Shown here: in pieces, positions 1 to 12,024 of the stretch
Position numbering within the stretch: position 1 is the first letter of the stretch
Layout: each line of letters begins with the position of its first letter
Assembly: GCF_000420625.1 (NCBI RefSeq)
Contig: NZ_ATVH01000011.1
Location: 558,001-622,000 of the forward strand
Direction: 5' to 3'
Origin: Fodinicurvata sediminis DSM 21159
Lineage (GTDB): Bacteria > Pseudomonadota > Alphaproteobacteria > Kiloniellales > DSM-21159
DNA length: 64,000 nt
Notes under the pieces: generated by a model
The model's database searches: none
What the model was told of the DNA's origin: nothing
What the model saw: the letters and a program-made list of their open reading frames with translations, nothing else
Program-made: the position numbers and the translations under genes

Positions 1-430
1 ACCACCAGAAGCCTGTCCTTCAGGCGATAGATGCCTTCGGAGTATTCCTTGAGCCGCGGAGAAATCGTGGGCGGACTGCGCTCGAAATCCTCGGACTGCA
101 ATGGCATGACTTCACCCACCGAATCCACCATAAGGCTGTAGAGCTCGCCATGGTGATCAACCACGATGGACATGCCGGAGTCCTCGCCTTCCAGTGGAGG
201 CAAACCGATGCGCAGGCGTACATTGATGGCCGTTACGATCCGGCCGCGCAGATTCAGCGAGCCCGTGATCTCGGGCGGTGCCAGCGGGATGCGTGTCGTC
301 CGCACATTGCTCAGGATGTCCTGAACCTGCAGGACATGTATCCCGAACAGTTGCTCCCCGATGTAGAAGGTCACGAATTCCTTCGCGCCCTCAGCCTCCA
401 TCAGGCCCGCCTTCATGCGTTCCAGATCGT

Positions 431-434
<4 letters not shown>
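1..434 (-). CDS. cheW: CheW-like chemotaxis coupling protein (partial, runs off left edge)
   Basis: The visible 144 residues form a CheW domain: an N-terminal FVTFYIGEQLFGIHV strand, then VQDIL, LAPPEITGSLNLRGRIVTAI and a late VGEVM segment, all typical of the SH3-like CheW fold that couples receptors to CheA. The C-terminus lies outside the window. The ATG start at 434 overlaps the TGA of the upstream hybrid CheA by four bases (ATGA), so the two are almost certainly translationally coupled and act in one signalling complex at the inner face of the membrane. Family assignment is firm. Whether the pathway controls flagella or another output cannot be told from what is visible. Confidence 0.93.
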
Positions 435-3196
<2,762 letters not shown>

Positions 3197-3448
3197 ACCT
3201 GCTTTGTCTGTCGGCCGTCGGCTCTCGGAGCGACGTTGATCCGTACTGGCCGGGATATTCGCAGGAAAAGGGTTAAAAGGCTGTTAGCAGCAAAGCAGGA
3301 ATTTCGTATCACCAGGCAAAAATGCGGGTGCGCGACCCTTTGTCACTGCTTGCTGGAATCACATGCATGATAACGCATCGCACTTTCACAAGCTGGGCAA
3401 GCCTGCTAAGCCTGCGTCAGTAATGCGGTATTCCATGTTGCCCCCGAG

Positions 3449-5161
3449 ATGACCCAGAGCAGCGATCTGATCGAAATCTCCGGCCCGTTGCGTGACGCGC
3501 CGCCTCGCGCCCGGCGGCGCGGAAGAACACGGTTGCTCAGCGTGTTTTCTGTCATCATCGCGCTGCTGTTCTGCATTCCTGCTGCCACCGTCGTCTACAA
3601 CCTTCTTCTACCCCAGTCTGAAGTCTGGTCACACCTGGTGGAAACGGTCCTGCCGGACTATATCGCCAATACCATATGGCTGGCAGTCATTGTGGGCACT
3701 GGCGTGATAGCCATTGGCGTATCCACAGCCTGGCTGGTCACCATGTGCCGCTTCCCGGGCCGCGACCTGCTTGAGTGGGCGCTCATCCTGCCCTTGGCCG
3801 TTCCGGCCTATGTCATGGCCTATGCCTATACGGACTTCCTGCAGTACAGCGGGCCGCTGCAAACAGCACTTCGGGACTTCTTTGGCTGGCAAACACCCAG
3901 GGACTACTGGTTTCCGGACATCCATTCTGTTGGCGGTGCGGCAACTATGCTCTTTCTGGTGCTCTATCCCTACGTCTACCTCCTGACGCGTGCAGCTTTC
4001 CTGCAGCAATCGGCCTGCGCACTCGAGGTGAGCCGGACACTGGGCTGCAGTCCCTGGAGCGCTTTCCTGCGTGTGGCTGTCCCCCTGGCCCGCCCCTCCA
4101 TCGTGGCCGGTACAACACTGGCGCTCATGGAAACCCTGGCGGATTTCGGCACAGTCCAATACTTCGGCGTCCCGACCTTCACCACGGGCATCTATCGCGC
4201 CTGGTTCTCCATGTATGATCAGGTTGCCGCCGCACAGCTGGCAGCCATACTTCTGGGCTTTGTCTTTATCTGCCTGCTGCTCGAGCGTCTCAGCCGGGGG
4301 CAGAGACGCTTCCACCACACGACCAACCGCTACCAGCACCTGCCGGAATATAAACTGAGGGGCGGAAAAGCTTTGCTGTCCACACTGACCTGCTGCCTGC
4401 CTGTCGTTTTCGGCTTCCTGCTGCCTGCCGGTCTTTTGCTCAACATGGCGCTCAGCAATGGTCTCGAGATCCCCAAATACCTTCCTCAGGCCTATAACAC
4501 CTTCATTCTCGGCGCCATCACAGCAGTGCTTGCCGTGGCACTGGCAATGATGATGGCGTATAGCCTGCGGATACGCCCCACAGTCGTCAGCATCACGGCC
4601 AATCGAATAGCCGGGCTCGGTTATGCCATTCCCGGCTCGGTCATCGGGGTGGGTATCCTTCTGCCCTTTACCTGGCTGGACAACACGATCTCCGGGTTGT
4701 TCGAAAGCCTGTTCGGATTTTCCACCGGCCTGCTTCTGACCGGTGGCATCGCCGCAATCGTCTTTGCCTATCTAGTGCGATTCCTGGCTGTTTCTCTTCA
4801 GGCCGTGGAGGCAGGTTTCACCAAGGTTCGCCCCAGCATGGAGGATGCCGCACGCAGTCTTGGACACGGCCCCTTCGAAACGCTTGCCAAGGTCCACGCC
4901 CCTCTTATGTGGGGCAGCCTGCTGACGGCGGGATTGCTGGTGTTCGTCGATGTCATGAAGGAACTACCAGCCACACTGATCATGCGTCCCTTCAACTTCG
5001 ATACGCTGGCGATCACGGCCCACAACTTCGCCTCAGACGAGCGACTGGGTCATGCCGCAACGCCTGCCCTGATGATCGTGTCGGTCGGCCTGCTCCCAGT
5101 CATCATACTTTCTCGCGCCATTGCCCGCTCCCGCCCGGGTCGGAAAGGCGCCTTTCAATAA
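3449..5161 (+). CDS. fbpB: Ferric iron ABC transporter, fused double permease (FbpB/HitB type)
   Basis: 570 residues with about twelve hydrophobic segments arranged as two tandem binding-protein-dependent permease domains (about 60-270 and 340-555). Each carries an EAA-type loop, visible as LEVSRTLGCSPWSAFLRVAVP near residue 193 and MEDAARSLGHGPFETLAKVHAP near residue 465. This duplicated architecture is typical of iron(III) permeases that carry Fe3+ across the inner membrane. The gene converges on the binding-protein gene at 5226-6290 and shares a hairpin with it, so partner genes are present in opposite orientation. No ATPase subunit is found in the window. The ATG at 3449 is the first usable start; an ATG 13 bases upstream is out of frame and closes at once. 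Confidence 0.93.
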   Translation: MTQSSDLIEISGPLRDAPPRARRRGRTRLLSVFSVIIALLFCIPAATVVYNLLLPQSEVWSHLVETVLPDYIANTIWLAVIVGTGVIAIGVSTAWLVTMCRFPGRDLLEWALILPLAVPAYVMAYAYTDFLQYSGPLQTALRDFFGWQTPRDYWFPDIHSVGGAATMLFLVLYPYVYLLTRAAFLQQSACALEVSRTLGCSPWSAFLRVAVPLARPSIVAGTTLALMETLADFGTVQYFGVPTFTTGIYRAWFSMYDQVAAAQLAAILLGFVFICLLLERLSRGQRRFHHTTNRYQHLPEYKLRGGKALLSTLTCCLPVVFGFLLPAGLLLNMALSNGLEIPKYLPQAYNTFILGAITAVLAVALAMMMAYSLRIRPTVVSITANRIAGLGYAIPGSVIGVGILLPFTWLDNTISGLFESLFGFSTGLLLTGGIAAIVFAYLVRFLAVSLQAVEAGFTKVRPSMEDAARSLGHGPFETLAKVHAPLMWGSLLTAGLLVFVDVMKELPATLIMRPFNFDTLAITAHNFASDERLGHAATPALMIVSVGLLPVIILSRAIARSRPGRKGAFQ

Positions 5162-5164
5162 TCA

Positions 5165-5197
5165 AAGGCCCTGCCCACCAGAGGCGGACAGGGCCTT
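5165..5197. terminator. Bidirectional terminator hairpin between convergent fbpB and fbpA
   Basis: AAGGCCCTG (5165-5173) pairs perfectly with CAGGGCCTT (5189-5197) around a 15-base loop, in the 64-base gap between the convergent stop codons. Position and symmetry suit termination in both directions. There is no long U-tract on either side, so efficiency is uncertain. Confidence 0.65.
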
Positions 5198-5225
5198 GAA
5201 CACGATGTCCTTTCGCGGATCGGGC

Positions 5226-6290
5226 TTATTTCCAGCCGGCGCGATCAAAGATCATCTGGGCTTCCGGCTGATTTTCGCCGTAAACGGAAACATTGATGTC
5301 ATCCAGTTTCGGACGCCCGAACTCTTCCAGAACCGGATTGTCCAGGGCGGACTCAACGGCCGGATACTCGTTGTTGCCATTTGCGAAATAGGCCTGGGCC
5401 TCATCCGTTGCCAAGTATTCCAGGAACTTCACCGCGGCGTCCTTGTGCGGTGCGTTCTTCAGGACACCTGCACCGGAAACATTCTGGTGGGCACCACGGT
5501 CATCCTGGTTGGCCCAGACCAATTCGGTGTTCTCGACCACTTCCTTATCGGCATCGTCATCGGAACGGACAAGTCGCATGTAGTAGTAGTGATTGGCAAG
5601 CGCGACGCCACATTCACCTGAAGCCACACCGCGAATCTGATCGGTATCGCCCCCTTGTGGATCACGTGCGAAGTTGTTGACGACCCCGTTCGCCCATTCC
5701 TCGGCCGCTTCTGCACCGTGATGCTCGATCAGGGAGGCCATCAGGGAGAGGTTGTAGATGTTTGAACTGGAGCGGATGCATACCAGTCCCTCGAAGCGGG
5801 GGTCGGCCAGATCCTCATAGGTCTGCGGCGGCTCGTCCACGATATCCGGATTGTAGTATAGGGTGCGGATGCGTGTAGAAAAGCCGAACCAATGCCCGTC
5901 CGGATGCCGCAGGTTGGAAGGGATACGCTCTTCCAGAACGTCAGAGTCCACAGCCTGGAACACATCCTCCTGATCTGCACGCCAGAGGCGCCCGGCATCC
6001 ACCGTAATCAGGACATCAGCAGGACTGTTGGCGCCTTCGTTCACAATGCGCGTAACCAGTTCCTCGTCACTGCCCTCGATGATGTTCACTTCGATCCCGG
6101 TTTCCTCGGTAAAGCCTGAAAAAAGGGCATCGTCTGCTTCATAGTGGCGCGCCGAATAGATGTTCAGTTCATCCTGCGCTTCGGCCGATGCAATGCCGAT
6201 CGGCAAGCCCATTCCGCCGGCAATGCCGACGCCAGCCAAGAGGCCCAGAGCCGTCGAAACGGACATCACCCGATGAAACTTTGACTGCAT
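5226..6290 (-). CDS. fbpA: Ferric iron-binding periplasmic protein (FbpA/IdiA family)
   Basis: 354 residues starting with a signal peptide (hydrophobic stretch about 12-35, Ala-rich cleavage region ending near SAEAQD). The mature part begins LNIYSARHYEAD, the hallmark of the class of iron(III)-binding proteins whose N-terminal Tyr and His help bind metal. Later tyrosine-rich segments (TLYYNPD and NHYYYMR) supply further candidate ligands. It would capture Fe3+ in the periplasm and hand it to the permease at 3449-5161. The gene stands alone, with its own promoter-like sequence and palindrome just upstream. A start at the ATG at 6290 preceded by AGGGAG is consistent with ribosome binding. Confidence 0.93.
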   Translation of the reverse strand: MQSKFHRVMSVSTALGLLAGVGIAGGMGLPIGIASAEAQDELNIYSARHYEADDALFSGFTEETGIEVNIIEGSDEELVTRIVNEGANSPADVLITVDAGRLWRADQEDVFQAVDSDVLEERIPSNLRHPDGHWFGFSTRIRTLYYNPDIVDEPPQTYEDLADPRFEGLVCIRSSSNIYNLSLMASLIEHHGAEAAEEWANGVVNNFARDPQGGDTDQIRGVASGECGVALANHYYYMRLVRSDDDADKEVVENTELVWANQDDRGAHQNVSGAGVLKNAPHKDAAVKFLEYLATDEAQAYFANGNNEYPAVESALDNPVLEEFGRPKLDDINVSVYGENQPEAQMIFDRAGWK

Positions 6291-6317
6291 GCTGGAAAAC
6301 TCCCTTGTTTACTGTTT

Positions 6318-6345
6318 TTCATACTCAAATGAGTAGCAGTCTCAA
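6318..6345 (-). promoter_or_regulatory. Putative fbpA promoter with operator palindrome
   Basis: Read on the minus strand, TTGAGA (6340-6345) and TATGAA (6318-6323) are separated by 16 bases, an acceptable sigma-70 pair. The spacer contains the perfect palindrome ACTCA-AA/TT-TGAGT (6323-6334), abutting the -10. A repressor bound there would block polymerase. Given the gene, an iron-responsive regulator is the natural guess, but the palindrome is not a clear Fur box. Confidence 0.45.
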
Positions 6346-6449
6346 AGGCACTCGTAAATGCAAATCACTCCCATACGCAAAGAGCATTTCTGGAGACGCA
6401 AGCAGAATATCGACCAGCCTGGCGGCTATCGGGTGGTCAGATTGGGCTG

Positions 6450-7085
6450 TCAGGCCGGCAAGACGACGCGAATCTTAAGACCGCCTTGGCTGGCATTCGC
6501 ATCCAGTTCTAGGCGACCACCCTCTCGATATATCAATTGGCGTGTGAAATAGGCATGGACATTCCGGGGCGTCAGCTCGTCTACCATGATGGCTTCGTCC
6601 AGACCTTGCGAGATGTCTTCGCGCAGTTCCACTGCAGCCCCGTTACCCTGCACCTCCAGGACCACTCCGGAATCCTCCGGCAGGACCGATAAATCCAACG
6701 CGCCTCCACGGGGCATGCATTCACGTGCCAGGCCAAGCACGTTCATGAGAACCTTCCCGTTATAGCCAGCCAGATGGTGCCCCTCGGTCTCGGGCCATTG
6801 CAGCGACAACCGCTCTTCCTTCAACCAATCGTCAATGACGGGCCGGAAATCCTCCACTGTACTGATACGCTCACCAGCTGCTCCATAGGCAAGCCGGAAA
6901 AAGGCCAGTTTGCTTGCGGCCTGCCCCGCACTGGAAGCAATCAGGTCCACGGCTTCAGCATCCATCGGGCTCATCTCTTGAAGCAGCTCCGCGCCATTGC
7001 CAACGGCGCTGATCGGCCCAACCAGATCATGGCAAAGCCGCGAGGACAGCAGTTCCGCAAGGCGGGAATCGGCAGAAGACATCAT
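6450..7085 (-). CDS. chpT: Histidine phosphotransferase, ChpT family
   Basis: 211 residues from the chosen ATG at 7085. RLCHDLVGPISAVGNGAELL places a phosphorylatable His19 in a DHp-like helix pair, followed by a degenerate GHKL ATPase-like half without a DxGxG box. This is the layout of ChpT, the dimeric phosphotransferase that passes phosphate from the hybrid kinase CckA to CtrA and CpdR in alphaproteobacteria. An upstream in-frame ATG at 7139 would add 18 residues (MEREGTAHFY...) that do not look like the family, whereas 7085 is preceded by AGAAGG at good spacing. It points away from the DUF3553 gene. Confidence 0.88.
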   Translation of the reverse strand: MMSSADSRLAELLSSRLCHDLVGPISAVGNGAELLQEMSPMDAEAVDLIASSAGQAASKLAFFRLAYGAAGERISTVEDFRPVIDDWLKEERLSLQWPETEGHHLAGYNGKVLMNVLGLARECMPRGGALDLSVLPEDSGVVLEVQGNGAAVELREDISQGLDEAIMVDELTPRNVHAYFTRQLIYREGGRLELDANASQGGLKIRVVLPA

Positions 7086-7240
7086 GTTTTGCCCTTCTCT
7101 TTCATGAGGATAGAAGTGTGCTGTGCCCTCTCGTTCCATTCAAGTGTCGCTTCGCTCGCCTTCGGTGTCGTTCCTGGCCTTGGGCCTGCCATAGTCACTT
7201 TGTAGAGTTGTCTCAATGTTTTCGGAGGTGCAGCGGCAGG

Positions 7241-7456
7241 ATGTCCGCCTTTCTGGGTGATATTGTTCCGGGGACCTTTGTCTACCATCCGACGCGCAAG
7301 GATTGGGGACTTGGGCAGGTGCAGTCCGTCATCGGAGACAGGATCACCGTCAACTTCGAGAATGCTGGAAAGGTCCTCATCAACTCGGCACTCATCGAGT
7401 TGCAGCTGGCACAGGATGAGGACACCCCCCACCACAGCAAGAACAATACGGATTGA
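7241..7456 (+). CDS. DUF3553 domain small protein
   Basis: 71 residues, essentially one DUF3553 domain: PGTFVYHPTRKDWGLGQVQSVI followed by ITVNFENAGKVLI, a small beta-barrel resembling the N-terminal UvrD/CarD-type interaction fold. The start is the ATG at 7241 preceded by GGAGG at 7224-7228; longer readings from further upstream add sequence without family character. The stop lies only three bases before the formate dehydrogenase beta-subunit start, so it probably shares that transcript. Function is not known; a role in nucleic-acid or protein contact is only inferred from the fold. Confidence 0.8.
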   Translation: MSAFLGDIVPGTFVYHPTRKDWGLGQVQSVIGDRITVNFENAGKVLINSALIELQLAQDEDTPHHSKNNTD

Positions 7457-7459
7457 TCG

Positions 7460-9178
7460 ATGTCCCAAGGGCAAACAGCAAGCGCCTCACAGTTCCAGAG
7501 GCAAATTCATCCTGGTTCCGGTCGCCGCAAGGCTCCCCTCGCTCCGAAGGGACGCCAGGCCGACTCCGAGGCACTTGATCAGGTCCGCGCACTGCTGGGA
7601 GAACGTTCACGGCAGTCTGACCTGCTGATCGAGCATCTCCACCTGATTCAGGATAACTACGGCTGTCTTTCCGCCGCGCATCTCACGGCACTTGCCGAGG
7701 AGATGAAGATGCCTTTGGCTGCGGTCTATGAAACGGCTTCTTTCTATGCACATTTCGATATCATCGAAGAAGGGGAAGCGCCCCCGGCACCAATAACCGT
7801 CCGCGTCTGCGATTCACTAACCTGCGAAATGATGGGCGCACAACGCCTGATCGAGGAGCTGGAATCCGACGCCAATGCCCAGGTTCGCATTCTGCGCGCC
7901 CCCTGCATGGGGCGTTGCGATACGGCACCTGTAGCAGAAGTTGGCCATCATCACGTCAACTTTGCGAGCGGAAACAGTGTCAAAGAAGCCATTTCCGCTC
8001 GGCGGCTGCACCCTGATGTTCCCGAATACAAGGATTTCGAGAACTATCGAGCCGAGGGCGGTTATGCCCTGCTCAGGGAGATCCTGGAGGGCGAACGGAC
8101 ACGCGAGGATATCATTGCCACCATGAAAGAAGCCGACCTGCGCGGGCTTGGCGGCGCCGGCTTCCGGGCCGGCTTGAAATGGCAGATCATGCAGTCCCAG
8201 GTCCATCCGCGCCTGATGGCCATCAACGGCGACGAAGGAGAGCCGGGAACTTTCAAGGACCGCTACTTCCTGGAAAGCGATCCCCACCGCTTCATCGAGG
8301 GCATGCTGATAGGCGCCTGGGTCGGCGAATGCGAGACCAGCTATATATATATCCGCGATGAATACCCGGCCGTCATCGAAATCCTGAATCGTGAACTGCG
8401 AAAGGTGGAAACTTCCGGGCTGGCTGATCATTGCCGCCTGGAGATCCGGCGCGGTGCCGGTGCATACATCTGTGGCGAGGAATCCGCCATGCTGGAATCC
8501 ATTGAGGGAAAGCGAGGCTATCCCCGCCACAAACCCCCCTTCCCCACGGAAGTCGGGCTGTTCGGTCTGCCCACCCTCACCCACAACGTGGAAACCGTCT
8601 ACTGGGTACGCGATATCCTTGAAAAGGGCGCTGCGTGGTTCACGTCTCAAGGGCGGCACGAACGCAAGGGCCTGCGCTCCTTCTCGGTGTCGGGGCGTGT
8701 ACGCGAACCCGGTGTGAAGATGGCCCCCGCAGGCATCACGATCCGTGAGCTGATCGAGGAGTACTGTGGCGGCATGGCCGAGGGACACAGCTTCAAGGGC
8801 TACCTGCCAGGCGGTGCCTCGGGTGGCCTCCTTCCTGCGTCCATGGACGACATCCCGCTCGATTTCGACACCTTGCAACCCTATGACTGCTTCATCGGTT
8901 CTGCTGCCATCGTCGTGCTGTCCGATCAGGACGACATCAAGGAGGTGGTGCGCAACCTGATGCGCTTTTTCGAGGATGAGTCCTGCGGCCAGTGCACGCC
9001 CTGCCGGAACGGCACTGAAAAGGCCGTTCAACTGCTAACCGCAAAGCAATGGGACACAGAGCTCCTTGAGGAATTGTCTTCCGTCATGATGGATTCCTCT
9101 ATCTGCGGGCTGGGCCAGGCGGCACCCAACCCTCTGCTCTGTGCACTGAAGTACTTTCCCGAGGAGAGCCGGTCATGA
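7460..9178 (+). CDS. fdhB: NAD-dependent formate dehydrogenase beta subunit (NuoE-NuoF fusion)
   Basis: 572 residues. The N-terminal third is a NuoE-like thioredoxin-fold [2Fe-2S] domain with Cys117, Cys122, Cys149 and Cys153. The rest is NuoF-like: a flavin and NAD region GLGGAGFRAGLKW (about 229-241) and NGDEGEPGTFKDR, then SCGQCTPCRNG near 508 and a last cysteine in SSICGLG for a [4Fe-4S] cluster. The fusion and the pairing with the next gene match the soluble Fdh1-type (FdsGB-like) formate dehydrogenase, in which this subunit passes electrons from the alpha subunit to NAD+ in the cytoplasm. The stop overlaps the alpha-subunit ATG by four bases (ATGA). Confidence 0.93.
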   Translation: MSQGQTASASQFQRQIHPGSGRRKAPLAPKGRQADSEALDQVRALLGERSRQSDLLIEHLHLIQDNYGCLSAAHLTALAEEMKMPLAAVYETASFYAHFDIIEEGEAPPAPITVRVCDSLTCEMMGAQRLIEELESDANAQVRILRAPCMGRCDTAPVAEVGHHHVNFASGNSVKEAISARRLHPDVPEYKDFENYRAEGGYALLREILEGERTREDIIATMKEADLRGLGGAGFRAGLKWQIMQSQVHPRLMAINGDEGEPGTFKDRYFLESDPHRFIEGMLIGAWVGECETSYIYIRDEYPAVIEILNRELRKVETSGLADHCRLEIRRGAGAYICGEESAMLESIEGKRGYPRHKPPFPTEVGLFGLPTLTHNVETVYWVRDILEKGAAWFTSQGRHERKGLRSFSVSGRVREPGVKMAPAGITIRELIEEYCGGMAEGHSFKGYLPGGASGGLLPASMDDIPLDFDTLQPYDCFIGSAAIVVLSDQDDIKEVVRNLMRFFEDESCGQCTPCRNGTEKAVQLLTAKQWDTELLEELSSVMMDSSICGLGQAAPNPLLCALKYFPEESRS

Positions 9179-11940
9179 GCGACATGATTAAATTCACTCT
9201 GGATGGCCAGGAAGTCCAGGCCGAGCCCGGCGAAACCATCTGGCAGGTAGCTGACCGGATGGGCACGGAAATTCCGCACCTCTGCTATTCCCCGGAACCG
9301 GGATATCGCGAGGACGGCAATTGCCGCGCCTGCATGGTGGAAGTCGAGGGCGAGCGCGTCCTGGCCGCCTCCTGCATCCGCAAGCCGACCGACGGCATGA
9401 AGGTCAGTACCGCTTCGGAGCGTGCGCGCAAGTCGCGCAAGATGGTCTTCGAGTTGCTGATTGCGGACCAGCCGGAGCGCGAAACCTCGCACGACCCGGA
9501 TTCCAAGTTCTGGAACTGGGCCGAAAGCATCGGCATAGCGGACAGCCGGTTTCCGGCCGCTGACCGTCCTATACCGGATGTCAGCCATCCGGCCATGGCC
9601 GTACACCTGGATGCCTGCATCAACTGCGGGCTCTGTGTACGTGCCTGTCGTGAGGTTCAGGTCAATGACGTGATCGGCATGGCCTATCGCGGCCACAATG
9701 CGAAGGTGGTCTTCGATTTCGACGATCCCATGGGGGAAAGCACCTGCGTAGCCTGTGGAGAATGCGTGCAGGCCTGCCCGACCGGGGCACTGATGGAATC
9801 CAGCCTGCTGGACAAGGTCGGTCAGCGAGCGGTCTATGAAGACAAGACGGTCGATTCCGTTTGCCCCTATTGCGGCGTGGGCTGCCAGACCAAGGTCTAT
9901 GTAAAGGACAACGAGATCGTCCAGATCGATGGTCGAGACGGCCCTGCGAACGAGAACCGTCTCTGTGTGAAGGGACGCTTCGGCTACGACTATATCAATC
10001 ATCCCCAGCGTCTGACCGTACCAATGGTTCGCCGCGAGGATGCACCCAAGCGCTGGGACGATCAGGTAGACCCGAACAATCCCTGGACTCATTTCCGGGA
10101 AGCCACTTGGGAAGAGGCTCTGGAGAAGGCCGCCACTGACCTCAAGACCATCCGGGATCGTGATGGCGGGGGCGCACTTTCCGGCTTCGGTTCCGCCAAG
10201 GGCAGTAATGAAGAAGCCTATCTGTTCCAGAAGCTGGTGCGCACTGGTTTTGGCACCAACAATGTCGACCACTGCACCCGTCTGTGTCATGCCTCCTCCG
10301 TGGCCGCCCTGATGGAGGGCATGGGGTCAGGAGCAGTCACGGCCCCCTTCACATCCGCGCTGGAAAGCGACTGCATCATCGTGACCGGTGCGCGTCCGGC
10401 CCAGAATCACCCGGTGGCTGCAACCTATCTGAAGACGGCTGCCAAGAACGGTGCAAAACTGATCGTTATGGACCCGCGGCATCAGGGCCTGTCCCGCTAC
10501 GCGAGTCACATGCTGCAGTTCAAGCCAGGCCAGGATGTCGCCCTGCTGAACGCCATGATCCATACGATCATTGCTGAGAACCTGGTAGACGAGCAGTACA
10601 TTCAGGCACGTACGAGCGGGTACGAGGAACTGAAGGAACGCATCCGCAATTTCTCACCGGAGGAGATGGCCGAGGTTTGCGGCATACCTGCCGAAACCAT
10701 TCGGGACGTGGCGCGCATCTACGCACGCTCGGAAAAGTCGATTATCTTCTGGGGCATGGGGATCAGCCAGCATGTCCATGGAACCGACAATGCCCGCTGC
10801 CTGATCACACTGGCCCTGATCACGGGCCAAATCGGCCGTCCGGGTACCGGCCTCCATCCCCTGCGTGGCCAGAACAACGTGCAGGGTGCTTCCGATGCCG
10901 GGCTCATCCCCATGGTCTATCCCGATTATCGCTCGGTCGAAGATGCCGCCATCCGCAAGGAATACGAGGAATTCTGGGGCCAGGACCTGGATCCGAACAA
11001 GGGCTTGACGGTCGTGGAGATCATGCACGCCATCAATGCTGACGAGATAAAGGGCATGTATATCATGGGCGAGAATCCGGCCATGTCGGATCCAGACCAG
11101 ACCCATGCCCGCATGGCTCTAGCCAAGCTCGAGCACCTTGTGGTCCAGGATATCTTCCTGACCGAAACGGCCTGGCATGCCGATGTTATTCTTCCAGCGA
11201 CGGCACATGCCGAGAAGACAGGAACGTACACCAATACCAATCGCCAGGTCCAGATTGGCCGCGCGGCCGTGACTCCTCCCGGACAGGTACGCCAGGACTG
11301 GGAGTTGATTCAGGAGATTGCCCATCGCATGGGCGAGGACTGGAACTACAGCCACCCCAGCGATGTCTTCGCTGAGATGGCACAGGTCATGCCCTCGCTA
11401 GCCAACATCTCCTGGGAGCGGCTGGAGCGGGAAGACTCGGTCACCTATCCTGCAGACGCGCCGGACAAGCCCGGCAACGAGATCATCTTTGCAGAGCGCT
11501 TCCCGACAGCTGATGGCCGGGCCCGCATCGTTCCGACCGATCTTGTGCCGCCCGACGAACTGCCGGATGACGACTATCCGCTGGTCCTGACGACAGGACG
11601 CCTGCTGGAGCATTGGCATACTGGCGCCATGACCCGGCGTGCAGGCGTCCTGGACGACCTGGAACCCGAAGCGATTGTCTCCATGAACCCCAGGGAAATG
11701 GGCCGTCGTGGAATCGAGCCGGGAGACATGGTCAGGATCACCACACGCCGCGGAACCATTGAGATCAAGGTCCGCAAGGACCGTGAGGTGCCCGAAGGCA
11801 TGCTATTCATTCCCTTCTGCTTCAACGAGGCGGCCGCCAACATCCTGACAAATCCGCAACTTGATCCCTATGGCAAGATACCGGAGTTCAAGTTCTGCGC
11901 TGCACGTCTGGAGGCCAATGAAGCAATCGCTGCTGAGTGA
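9175..11940 (+). CDS. fdhA: NAD-dependent formate dehydrogenase alpha subunit (Mo/W-bisPGD)
   Basis: 921 residues. The N-terminus is a NuoG-like [2Fe-2S] domain (CYSPEPGYREDGNCRACMVEV, closing Cys67). Next come a two-cluster ferredoxin domain (CINCGLCVRAC at about 148 and CVACGECVQACP at about 191), the [4Fe-4S] motif CPYCGVGC near 230 and the bis-pterin oxidoreductase core. The metal ligand is Cys371 followed by His372 in the RLCH motif, so this is a cysteine, not a selenocysteine, enzyme. It oxidises formate to CO2 and sends electrons through its clusters to the flavoprotein subunit. No Tat signal is present, so it is cytoplasmic. Mo versus W cannot be told from sequence. No fdsC- or fdsD-like genes follow. 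Confidence 0.95.
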   Translation: MSDMIKFTLDGQEVQAEPGETIWQVADRMGTEIPHLCYSPEPGYREDGNCRACMVEVEGERVLAASCIRKPTDGMKVSTASERARKSRKMVFELLIADQPERETSHDPDSKFWNWAESIGIADSRFPAADRPIPDVSHPAMAVHLDACINCGLCVRACREVQVNDVIGMAYRGHNAKVVFDFDDPMGESTCVACGECVQACPTGALMESSLLDKVGQRAVYEDKTVDSVCPYCGVGCQTKVYVKDNEIVQIDGRDGPANENRLCVKGRFGYDYINHPQRLTVPMVRREDAPKRWDDQVDPNNPWTHFREATWEEALEKAATDLKTIRDRDGGGALSGFGSAKGSNEEAYLFQKLVRTGFGTNNVDHCTRLCHASSVAALMEGMGSGAVTAPFTSALESDCIIVTGARPAQNHPVAATYLKTAAKNGAKLIVMDPRHQGLSRYASHMLQFKPGQDVALLNAMIHTIIAENLVDEQYIQARTSGYEELKERIRNFSPEEMAEVCGIPAETIRDVARIYARSEKSIIFWGMGISQHVHGTDNARCLITLALITGQIGRPGTGLHPLRGQNNVQGASDAGLIPMVYPDYRSVEDAAIRKEYEEFWGQDLDPNKGLTVVEIMHAINADEIKGMYIMGENPAMSDPDQTHARMALAKLEHLVVQDIFLTETAWHADVILPATAHAEKTGTYTNTNRQVQIGRAAVTPPGQVRQDWELIQEIAHRMGEDWNYSHPSDVFAEMAQVMPSLANISWERLEREDSVTYPADAPDKPGNEIIFAERFPTADGRARIVPTDLVPPDELPDDDYPLVLTTGRLLEHWHTGAMTRRAGVLDDLEPEAIVSMNPREMGRRGIEPGDMVRITTRRGTIEIKVRKDREVPEGMLFIPFCFNEAAANILTNPQLDPYGKIPEFKFCAARLEANEAIAAE

Positions 11941-11960
11941 TGGCTTCTTGCCAGGATGAA

Positions 11961-11999
11961 CGAGAAACGGCGGGATCGATCCGATCCCGCCGTTTCTCG
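11961..11999. terminator. Strong bidirectional hairpin after formate dehydrogenase alpha
   Basis: A perfect 18-bp stem (CGAGAAACGGCGGGATCG at 11961-11978 with its complement at 11982-11999) closes on a three-base loop. It lies between the stop of the alpha subunit and the convergent dipeptidase gene, so it can serve both transcripts. Confidence 0.9.
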
Positions 12000-12024
12000 C
12001 TTTAAAACAGGATGGGCCGGAGCC

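Noticed and set aside
3362-3385. Fur-like sequence before the iron permease
   Set aside because: ATGCATGATAACGCATCGC matches the Fur consensus at only about 9 of 19 positions, too few to call.
7817-9031. 404-codon minus-strand frame opposite the formate dehydrogenase beta gene
   Set aside because: Antisense shadow of a clear NuoE/NuoF fusion, with low-complexity His/Gly/Asp composition.
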